Shown: piece after piece, positions 23,997 to 30,482 of the stretch
Numbering within the stretch: the stretch's first letter is position 1
How the letters are laid out: every line of letters begins with the position of its first letter
DNA from: Rhodobiaceae bacterium
GTDB taxonomy: Bacteria > Pseudomonadota > Alphaproteobacteria > Parvibaculales > Parvibaculaceae
Direction: 5' to 3'
DNA: 33,018 bases
Assembly: GCA_027352645.1 (NCBI GenBank)
Contig: DAIEIL010000001.1
Coordinates: 1 to 33,018 of the forward strand
Notes under the pieces: model-generated
The model's input: only the letters and a program-made list of their open reading frames with translations
What the model was told of the DNA's origin: nothing
Database searches by the model: none
Made by a program: the position numbers and the translations under genes

Positions 23997-25295
23997 ATGG
24001 AAGGCGCCGTTTCGAAGACATCCATCGTCGCGCTGCTGCGCGATGCGGGCGCAGCGGCCATTGTCGCAGCGCTCCTCGCCTTTCCGCTCCTCGGCTTCCG
24101 ACTGGTCGATTCCGCGCAAGGGCTTTCGCTCGATACGCGGCTCATCTGGGTCGTCTATGCGGCGGCCGTCGTCTTCGCCGGGCGCTTTCTCTTCTCTCTC
24201 GCAAGGGTTCTTTACGAGGCGCGCCCTCGCGCCGTTGCGAGGCCGAAGGTCGCCGTGCCGGGACGCGCGCGATATCTCGTTGGCATTGCGCTCATCGCCG
24301 TCGCGCTGCTGCTGCCATGGCTGCCTTTCGCCGACCGCAACATCATCGACAAGGCGACGCTCATCCTCATCTATGTGATGCTTGGCTGGGGTCTCAACAT
24401 CGTGGTCGGGCTCGCGGGCCTGCTCGATCTCGGCTATGTCGCCTTTTACGCCGTTGGCGCCTACTCCTACGCGCTGCTGTCGCAGCATTTCGGGTTGTCC
24501 TTCTGGATCTGTCTGCCGCTTGCGGGCCTTTTGGCAGCTTCTTTCGGCGTTGCGCTCGGTTTTCCTGTGCTCCGGCTTCGCGGCGACTATCTCGCCATCG
24601 TGACGCTCGGCTTCGGCGAGATCGTGCGCGAGGTGCTCATCAACTGGGGCGCGGTGACGGGCGGGCCGAACGGCATTTCCGGCATTCAGCGCCCGTCCTT
24701 CTTCGGCTTGCCGATGGTTCCGGCATCCCCCGATGGCGCAACGACATTCGCGCAGTTTTTCCATCTGGCTTTTTCGCCCAACCACCGCATCATCTTTCTC
24801 TACTACCTCATTCTGGCGCTAGCGCTCGCGACCAATCTCTTCACGCTGCGCATCAGGCGCCTTCCCATCGGCCGCGCCTGGGAGGCGTTGCGCGAGGACG
24901 AGATCGCCTGCCGCAGCCTCGGCCTCAATCCGACCATGGTGAAGCTCTCGGCCTTTGCGATCGGCGCGACCTTTGCCGGCTTCGCGGGTTCCTTCTTCGC
25001 CACGCGGCAGGGCTTCATCAGCCCGGAAAGCTTTACCTTCATCGAGTCCGCCATCATCCTCGCCATCGTTGTGCTCGGCGGGATGGGCAGCCAGATAGGC
25101 ATTGTGCTCGCGGCCTTCCTGCTTGTCGGCCTGCCGGAATGGTTCCGCGATCTCGAACAGTTCCGTATGCTCGCCTTCGGCGCGGCCATGGTGCTCATCA
25201 TGTTGTGGCGGCCACAGGGGCTGCTTTCGCATCGTGAGCCGACGCTGCGCCTGGGGGGCGTGAAGCCGCTTCCCGTGAAGGAGGCCGGCGCATGA
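23997..25295 (+). CDS. livM: Branched-chain amino acid ABC transporter permease LivM
   Basis: A 432-residue inner-membrane permease, the partner of LivH. The N-terminal part of about 110 residues carries two extra hydrophobic segments, as in the long LivM form of E. coli (about 425 residues). The core shows IYVMLGWGLNIVVGLAGLLD, LGYVAFYAVGAYSYALL, LRGDYLAIVTLGFGEIVR, the cytoplasmic IGRAWEALREDEIACRSLGL and AGFAGSFFATRQGFISPESF, all typical of LivM. ATG 23997 lies four bases after livH; the stop overlaps the livG start. Two thirds of the way along, a long polar loop lies between membrane segments (PSFFGLPMVPASPDGATTFA), as usual in the family. Confidence 0.94.
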   Translation: MEGAVSKTSIVALLRDAGAAAIVAALLAFPLLGFRLVDSAQGLSLDTRLIWVVYAAAVVFAGRFLFSLARVLYEARPRAVARPKVAVPGRARYLVGIALIAVALLLPWLPFADRNIIDKATLILIYVMLGWGLNIVVGLAGLLDLGYVAFYAVGAYSYALLSQHFGLSFWICLPLAGLLAASFGVALGFPVLRLRGDYLAIVTLGFGEIVREVLINWGAVTGGPNGISGIQRPSFFGLPMVPASPDGATTFAQFFHLAFSPNHRIIFLYYLILALALATNLFTLRIRRLPIGRAWEALREDEIACRSLGLNPTMVKLSAFAIGATFAGFAGSFFATRQGFISPESFTFIESAIILAIVVLGGMGSQIGIVLAAFLLVGLPEWFRDLEQFRMLAFGAAMVLIMLWRPQGLLSHREPTLRLGGVKPLPVKEAGA

Positions 25296-26134
25296 TGGTC
25301 GCACCCGTTCTTTCAGTCGAACATCTGACGATCCGCTTCGGCGGCCTCCTCGCCATCGATGATCTTTCCTTCGAGGCAGCGCCCGGCGACATCACGGCGC
25401 TGATCGGGCCGAACGGCGCAGGCAAGACGACGGTCTTCAACTGCATCACCGGCTTCTACAAGCCCGATGTCGGGCGCATGACCTTCCGCCGCGAAAGCGG
25501 AGAATCTTTCCTGCTCGAACGCATGGATGGGTTCCGCATCGCGCGGGCCGGCGTCGTGCGCACGTTTCAGAATATCCGTCTTTTTCCGGGCATGAGCGTC
25601 ATCGAAAATCTGATGGTTGCGCAGCATGTACCGCTGATGCGTGCCTCGCTCTATTCCGTCGCGGGGTTTCTGCGTCTCCGGCGCTATCTCGATGTGGAGA
25701 AGCAGGCTATCGAGCGCGCGCGCTATTGGCTCGACAAGACCGGCCTTCTCGATCAGGCCGACGTCCCGGCGGGAAGCCTGCCCTATGGCGCGCAGCGGCG
25801 CCTCGAAATCGCTCGAGCTATGTGCGCCGGTCCGTCGCTTCTTTGTCTCGACGAACCGGCAGCGGGCCTCAATCCACGCGAAAGCCTTGCGCTCAACGAG
25901 CTTCTGCTTTCGATCCGCGATGAGCACGGCATCAGCATCCTTCTCATCGAGCATGACATGAGCGTCGTCATGCAGATTTCCGACCGCATCGTCGTGCTCG
26001 AACAGGGGCGCAAGATTTCGCAGGGCACGCCCGACGAGGTTCGCAGCGATCCCGAAGTCATCCGCGCCTATCTCGGCGTGGAGGATGAGGAAACGGCAGT
26101 AGCCGTCCTTCAGGGGCAGGGGGCACGCGGCTGA
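25292..26134 (+). CDS. livG: Branched-chain amino acid ABC transporter ATP-binding protein LivG
   Basis: A 280-residue ATPase. Walker A GPNGAGKTT, Q-loop region VVRTFQNIRLFPGMSVIENL, signature-type LPYGAQRRLEIARAM, Walker B LLCLDEPAAGLNPRE, and H-loop LLIEHDMSVVM identify LivG; the PYGxQRRLEIARA form and the insertion after NLMVAQH are specific to LivG versus LivF. Start ATG at 25292 overlaps the livM stop (ATGATGG); ATG 25295 is equally possible. The stop overlaps livF by one base (TGATG). It drives the LivHM permease with LivF. Confidence 0.95.
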   Translation: MMVAPVLSVEHLTIRFGGLLAIDDLSFEAAPGDITALIGPNGAGKTTVFNCITGFYKPDVGRMTFRRESGESFLLERMDGFRIARAGVVRTFQNIRLFPGMSVIENLMVAQHVPLMRASLYSVAGFLRLRRYLDVEKQAIERARYWLDKTGLLDQADVPAGSLPYGAQRRLEIARAMCAGPSLLCLDEPAAGLNPRESLALNELLLSIRDEHGISILLIEHDMSVVMQISDRIVVLEQGRKISQGTPDEVRSDPEVIRAYLGVEDEETAVAVLQGQGARG

Positions 26135-26865
26135 TGCTTGAGATCAAGAACCTGCATTCCGGCTATGGGCGCATCGAGGCGCTGCACGGCGTCGATGTCT
26201 CGGTACCGCAAGGCGAGATCGTCTCGCTCATCGGCGCGAATGGCGCGGGCAAGACGACGCTGCTAATGACGATCTGCGGGCGCCCGCAGGCAAGCTCCGG
26301 TCAGATCCTTTTTGAAGGCCGTGACATTGCGGGCCTCAAGACGCATGAGATCGCCGCGCTCGGTATCGCGCATTCGCCCGAGGGGCGGCGCATTTTCCCG
26401 CGCATGAGCGTGCTGGAAAATCTCCAGATGGGCGCGATGATCACCGATCCGAAATATTTCAGCAGCGATCTGGAGCATGTCCTGACGCTCTTTCCGCGCC
26501 TCAAGGAGCGCTTTTCGCAGCGCGGTGGCACGCTGTCGGGCGGTGAGCAGCAGATGCTCGCCATCGCGCGGGCCTTGATGAGCAGGCCGAAGCTTCTGCT
26601 TCTCGATGAGCCGTCGCTGGGCCTTGCGCCGCTTGTGACAAAACAACTGTTCGAGAACATTCGCACGATCAACCGCGAACAGGGCATGACGATTCTGCTC
26701 GTCGAGCAGAATGCCTTTCAGGCGCTGAAGCTCGCGCACCGCGCGCATATCATGGTCAATGGCCGGATCGAGATGAGCGGCTCCGGGGCGGAACTTCTCG
26801 ACAATCCTGCAGTGCGGGCCGCTTATCTCGAAGGCGCAAGGCCCAGGACGGAGGTCGCGTCGTGA
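26134..26865 (+). CDS. livF: Branched-chain amino acid ABC transporter ATP-binding protein LivF
   Basis: A 243-residue ATPase. LivF features: LEIKNLHSGYGRIEALHGVD, Walker A GANGAGKTT, HSPEGRRIFPRMSVLENLQM (the LivF-specific PEGRxxFPxxTVxENL region), signature TLSGGEQQMLAIARALM, Walker B LLLLDEPSLGLAP, and LLVEQNAFQAL with glutamine/asparagine in place of the usual switch histidine context, as normal for LivF. It overlaps livG by one base and the following small membrane gene by four, so the whole liv unit is translationally coupled. Pairs with LivG as a heterodimeric engine. Confidence 0.95.
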   Translation: MLEIKNLHSGYGRIEALHGVDVSVPQGEIVSLIGANGAGKTTLLMTICGRPQASSGQILFEGRDIAGLKTHEIAALGIAHSPEGRRIFPRMSVLENLQMGAMITDPKYFSSDLEHVLTLFPRLKERFSQRGGTLSGGEQQMLAIARALMSRPKLLLLDEPSLGLAPLVTKQLFENIRTINREQGMTILLVEQNAFQALKLAHRAHIMVNGRIEMSGSGAELLDNPAVRAAYLEGARPRTEVAS

Positions 26866-27227
26866 CGCTCGAAAACTTCGCCCTCATTTTCGGAACGACG
26901 CCGCTGGTGTCGGTGGGCATCACGTTTGTGCTGATCGGCGGTTGCGCGATGATGATGGGCCGCGCGCTCGCGCTCAACTGGCGGCCGGACTGGCAGATGC
27001 TTCCCTACACGCTGCTTCTCGCCGTCGCCGACCGCTTTCTCGTCTTCGCCCTTTTTCAGGGCGAACTGCTGTCGCTGACGGGCTATGCGGCCGATCTCGC
27101 CGTTCTGCTCTGCATCGCCGGATTCGCTTTTCAGCTCACGAGAGCGCGCCAGATGGTCCGGCAATATCCATGGGCCTATGAACGGGCGGGGCTTCTCGGC
27201 TGGCGGAAGCGCTCACCGGCGCAATAG
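26862..27227 (+). CDS. Small membrane protein of unknown function in the liv operon
   Basis: A 121-residue protein that I cannot assign. It starts with GTG at 26862, overlapping the livF stop by four bases, which argues for a real coupled gene. Three hydrophobic stretches are visible (about 13-35, 45-66 and 70-93), followed by a basic-aromatic tail (RARQMVRQYPWAYERAGLL, then WRKRSPAQ), suggesting a small integral membrane protein with a cytoplasmic C terminus. Its location between the ATPase and the binding-protein gene makes an accessory role in assembly or regulation of the Liv transporter plausible, but that is inference. Codon use and GC look like the neighbours. 56 bases separate it from livK. 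Confidence 0.75.
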   Translation: MTLENFALIFGTTPLVSVGITFVLIGGCAMMMGRALALNWRPDWQMLPYTLLLAVADRFLVFALFQGELLSLTGYAADLAVLLCIAGFAFQLTRARQMVRQYPWAYERAGLLGWRKRSPAQ

Positions 27228-27283
27228 CCACTGTTATTTCGGGCGCAGGCCGCTATCCTTGCGCAAGCAACGGGGGTTTTGAC

Positions 27284-28387
27284 ATGACACGATACATTGT
27301 GGCGCTTGCGGCAATTCTGTCGCTGGGGCTTTTTGCCTGTTCCAAGGAAGACTCCGGGATCAAGATCGGCGTTGCCGGTCCGGTTAGCGGCAGCGAGGCC
27401 GTTTTCGGCGAACAGTTCGTCCATGGCGCGCAGCGCGCGGTCGCCGACATCAACGCCAGGGGCGGCGTGCTCGGCAAGAAGCTCGATCTGGTGATCGGCG
27501 ACGATGCCTGTGATCCGAAGCAGGCGGTGAGCGTTGCCAACGACATGGCGTCCAAGGGCGTGGTGTTCGTCGCCGGGCACTATTGCTCTGGTACGTCGAT
27601 CCCGGCGTCGGACGTCTATAATGAGTCCGGCATCGTCGAGATTTCGCCCGCCTCCACCAGCCCGGTCTATACGGACCGCGGGCTTCCCAATGTGTTCCGC
27701 GTCTGCGGGCGCGACGATGCGCAGGGCCCGACGGCGGCGGCCTATGTGGCGGCGCATTTCGCGGGCAAGCGGATCGCGGTGGTCGATGATAAATCGACCT
27801 ATGGCAAGGGCCTTGCCGACGAATTCAAGAAGGCACTGAACGCGAAGGGCGTCACCGAGGTCCTGCACGAATCGATTTCTGCGGGCGAGAAGGATTACAG
27901 CCCGCTCGTCTCGAAGCTGAAGCAGGCGCAGGCCGATATTCTCTATTTCGGTGGTTACAAGACCGAGGGCGGCCTCATCACCCGGCAGATGCGCGAGCAG
28001 GGATTGAAGACCACTCTCGTCGGCGGCGACGCGCTGGTGACGGATGAGTTCTGGTCGATCACGGGTGCGGCCGGTGAGGGTACGTTGATGACCTTCGGTC
28101 CCGATCCGCGCCTCGACCCGAAGAACGCGGAGCTGGTTGCGGCCTTCCGCGCCGACAAATACGAGCCGGAAGCCTACACGCTCTACACTTATGCTGCCGT
28201 TCAGGCCTGGGCGCAGGCGGTGGAGAAGGCGGGTTCGACCGATGTGGCCAAGGTCGAAGCGGCGCTCAAGTCGAACAAGTTCGACACAGTGCTTGGAAAG
28301 ATCGGCTTCAACGCCAAGGGCGACATGGATGCGCCGGGCTATGTCTTCTATGTCTGGAAGAACGGCAAATATGCCTATGCCGGGTAA
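27284..28387 (+). CDS. livK: Branched-chain amino acid ABC transporter substrate-binding protein LivK, probable lipoprotein
   Basis: A 367-residue periplasmic binding protein of the Leu/Ile/Val/Thr type. It has a hydrophobic signal sequence with a possible lipobox LFAC, modified cysteine C19, then IKIGVAGPVSGSEAVFGEQF, AVADINARGGVLGKKLDLVI, a DDACDPKQAVSVANDMASKG segment, GHYCSGTSIPASDVYNESGI (the two cysteines may form the family disulfide), PASTSPVYTDRGLPNVFRVC, and VVDDKSTYGKGLADEFKKAL. This order and motif set fits LivJ/LivK. It is the last gene of the liv operon and is followed by a strong terminator. The weak ribosome site (CGGGGG) and 56-base gap could allow separate expression. The exact ligand is unknown. 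Confidence 0.93.
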   Translation: MTRYIVALAAILSLGLFACSKEDSGIKIGVAGPVSGSEAVFGEQFVHGAQRAVADINARGGVLGKKLDLVIGDDACDPKQAVSVANDMASKGVVFVAGHYCSGTSIPASDVYNESGIVEISPASTSPVYTDRGLPNVFRVCGRDDAQGPTAAAYVAAHFAGKRIAVVDDKSTYGKGLADEFKKALNAKGVTEVLHESISAGEKDYSPLVSKLKQAQADILYFGGYKTEGGLITRQMREQGLKTTLVGGDALVTDEFWSITGAAGEGTLMTFGPDPRLDPKNAELVAAFRADKYEPEAYTLYTYAAVQAWAQAVEKAGSTDVAKVEAALKSNKFDTVLGKIGFNAKGDMDAPGYVFYVWKNGKYAYAG

Positions 28388-28401
28388 TCGGCCGTGATAT
28401 G

Positions 28402-28438
28402 GCGGCGGGCGGCTCGATGCCGTCCGCCGCTTTTCTTT
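28402..28438 (+). terminator. Rho-independent terminator after livK
   Basis: Twelve-pair stem GCGGCGGGCGGC / GCCGTCCGCCGC (28402-28413 with 28419-28430; one G-U pair), TCGAT loop, then TTTTCTTT. It lies 14 bases after the livK stop and just before the convergent lysoplasmalogenase stop. Confidence 0.9.
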
Positions 28439-28442
28439 GCCT

Positions 28443-29123
28443 TCAGCGCAGGGCGGCGAGCAGGCTCAGCGCGATGAACGACTGCCCCGCGTAATAAGTG
28501 ACCCAGACGATCACACCGCGGAAGGGCACAGGATAGCGGAACTTGCTCACCGCGATCACCGCATCGGAAAAGACGAAGAGCAACGCGCCGATGCCGAGCC
28601 ATGGCAGCGGCACGGAAAAGGCCGAAATCGCCATGGCCGAAATCACTGCCATATAGACGAGCACCGGCAGGCGCAGCTTGCCGAGCACGGGCCAGAGCCA
28701 GGCCAGCGTTCCGGCGGAAAGCAGAACGAGCAGCGCGACGCCTGCGAGATAGAATCCCTGCGGCGTGGCAGCAAGCGGCACCAGCACGATCAGATAGAAG
28801 ACATGAGCGAGGAGGAAGGAGCCGAGCCCGCGCGGAAAATTCTTCTCGTCGTCTTCAAGCGCGAGGAAATAGTCGCCGAAGCTCGACAGGAGGAAAGCAG
28901 CCGCCAGCGCGACAAGGCCGAGGCCCGCCGCGCTTTCGCCGAGATCGAGCAGCGGCAATGGCACGAAAGCGCCGATGGCGGCGGTCTTGAGCGTCGTGCG
29001 CAGCGTCGAGGCAGGCTTGTCCACCAGCGCGAGATAGGCGAGCGATGTCAGCAACGAGACGCCCGCAAGCGCCCATCTAAGCGTGTCCAGGCCGTCTCCG
29101 AATGTCAGAGCCGCATCGAGCAT
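28443..29123 (-). CDS. Lysoplasmalogenase-like protein, YhhN/TMEM86 family
   Basis: A 226-residue polytopic membrane protein with about eight hydrophobic segments. YhhN-family motifs are visible: VDKPASTLRTTLKT near the N terminus, LLSSFGDYFLAL (conserved GDxxL), GLGSFLLAHVFYLIV, LVYMAVISAMAISAF, GALLFVFSDAVIAVSKF (conserved SDxxIAxxKF) and the C-terminal WVTYYAGQSFIALSLL. Characterised members hydrolyse the vinyl-ether bond of lysoplasmalogens; bacterial substrates are unclear since most aerobes lack plasmalogens. ATG 29123 follows AGGGGGGAACC on the minus strand. It lies 35 bases downstream of the flavoprotein gene on the same strand, so they probably share a transcript. Confidence 0.88.
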   Translation of the reverse strand: MLDAALTFGDGLDTLRWALAGVSLLTSLAYLALVDKPASTLRTTLKTAAIGAFVPLPLLDLGESAAGLGLVALAAAFLLSSFGDYFLALEDDEKNFPRGLGSFLLAHVFYLIVLVPLAATPQGFYLAGVALLVLLSAGTLAWLWPVLGKLRLPVLVYMAVISAMAISAFSVPLPWLGIGALLFVFSDAVIAVSKFRYPVPFRGVIVWVTYYAGQSFIALSLLAALR

Positions 29124-29158
29124 TGGTTCCCCCCTGTTTGTCCACCGATGATAATGGG

Positions 29159-30382
29159 TCAGGCGCGCCGCTCAAGCCAGCGCGCCGCGCCGAGGCCAGC
29201 CGCGCGGCCTGTGGCAAAGCAGGCGGTGAGGAGATAGCCGCCGGTGGGTGCTTCCCAGTCGAGCATTTCGCCCGCGCAGAAGATGCCGGGGAGTTTCTTC
29301 AGCATGAAGTCGCCATCCAGTTCGGCGAAGGGAATGCCGCCCGCGCTCGAAATCGCTTCGGCGATGGGCCGCGTCGCTTCGAGTTTCAGCGGCAGCGCCT
29401 TGATGCCTCGCGCGAGCGTTGCGGGATCGGAGAATGCCTCAGCGGGGAGACATTCGCGCAGCAACGCCGCTTTCACGCCTTCGATGCCTGCGGCCTTGCG
29501 CAGAAAATTCGCCATGCTCTGTCCCTTGCGCGGTCGCGAGAGATCGGCAGTCAGGCGTTCGAGGCTGCGGTCGGGCGCGAGATCGAGCGTCAGCGTTGCC
29601 GCGTCCTTTTCGGCCAGCGCATCGCGCAAGGACGCAGACAGCGCATAGACGCCGCTTCCCTCGATGCCGTTTTCCGAGATCACGAATTCGCCGCGATGAC
29701 TCTCGCTGCCGAAACTGAGGACAACGGATTTCACCGGCGCGCCCGCGAAGCGCGTCCGCATATGTTCGCTCCATGCGACGTCGAAGCCGCAATTGGCTGG
29801 ACGGAAGGGCGCGATGCCGATGCCGCGCGCCTCCAGCCATGTGGTCCAGCGCGCGTCGGAGCCAAGTTCGGGCCAACTCGCGCCGCCAAGCGCGAGCACG
29901 GTCGCATCCGCTTCGATCTCGACCCGGCCCGATGGCGTTTCAAAGAGGAGGGCGCCGCTTGTCGTCCAGCCCAGCCAGCAATGACGCACATGGGTGACGA
30001 GGCCCTGCCCACGCAAGCGCTTCAGCCAGGCGCGGAGCAGCGGGGCGGCCTTGAAATCATTCGGGAAGACGCGGCCCGACGAGCCGATGAAGGTCTCTAC
30101 GCCGAGCGCCGCCGCCCAGTCGCGCAAAGCTTGCGGGTCAGCGGCGCGGATCGCGGGCGCGAGGAGCGGCGAGGCTTCGCCGAAACGGGTGAGGAACGGG
30201 TCGAGCGTTTCCGAATGGGTGAGGTTGAGGCCGCTCTTGCCCGCCATCAGGAATTTGCGCCCGAGCGAGGGCATGGCATCGAAAAGATGGACTTCGACCG
30301 CCGATGACAGCAGCGCCTCGGCGGCCATCAGCCCTGCCGGGCCGCCGCCGATGATCGCGACCTTTGGAATGCTTTGCGTCAA
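29159..30382 (-). CDS. HI0933/BaiN-family FAD-dependent flavoprotein (NAD(P)/FAD oxidoreductase)
   Basis: A 407-residue flavoprotein. The dinucleotide-binding motif VAIIGGGPAGLMAAEAL lies at the extreme N terminus, followed by LGRKFLMAGKSGLNLTHSE (the family hallmark GRKxLxxGKGGxNxTH), ESSGRVFP-like GSSGRVFPNDFKA, VLALGGASWPELGSDA, and a C-terminal FAD-closing FCAGEMLDWEAPTGGYLLTA then CFATGRAAGLGAARWL. Relatives include HI0933, YhiN and BaiN; the reaction of most is unknown. No ATG fits: TTG at 30382, with AGGA six bases upstream, puts the Rossmann motif at residue 10. Longer in-frame starts would run into the divergent carboxylase gene. Probably co-transcribed with the downstream lysoplasmalogenase gene. 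Confidence 0.87.
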   Translation of the reverse strand: MTQSIPKVAIIGGGPAGLMAAEALLSSAVEVHLFDAMPSLGRKFLMAGKSGLNLTHSETLDPFLTRFGEASPLLAPAIRAADPQALRDWAAALGVETFIGSSGRVFPNDFKAAPLLRAWLKRLRGQGLVTHVRHCWLGWTTSGALLFETPSGRVEIEADATVLALGGASWPELGSDARWTTWLEARGIGIAPFRPANCGFDVAWSEHMRTRFAGAPVKSVVLSFGSESHRGEFVISENGIEGSGVYALSASLRDALAEKDAATLTLDLAPDRSLERLTADLSRPRKGQSMANFLRKAAGIEGVKAALLRECLPAEAFSDPATLARGIKALPLKLEATRPIAEAISSAGGIPFAELDGDFMLKKLPGIFCAGEMLDWEAPTGGYLLTACFATGRAAGLGAARWLERRA

Positions 30383-30482
30383 TCTTCGTCCTATCCGCCC
30401 ATCGGGGGCTGGTGTGCGGGCTTTGCTGGGGTAACCTGTGCCCAACAGAAACTCGCCATACAAGAAATCCCCAGGGAGCCCT
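30383..30482. promoter_or_regulatory. Divergent promoter region between flavoprotein and acyl-CoA carboxylase genes
   Basis: 100 bases between divergent starts, which must hold both promoters. Ribosome sites are visible at both ends (AGGA on the minus strand near 30390; AGGGAG near 30472). I could not define -35/-10 boxes with confidence. Confidence 0.4.

Noticed and set aside
28437..30307. Plus-strand frames opposite the lysoplasmalogenase and flavoprotein genes (28437-29237, 29102-30307)
   Set aside because: Glu/Arg/His-rich translations typical of antisense frames; the minus strand encodes recognisable families with terminator and ribosome-site support.
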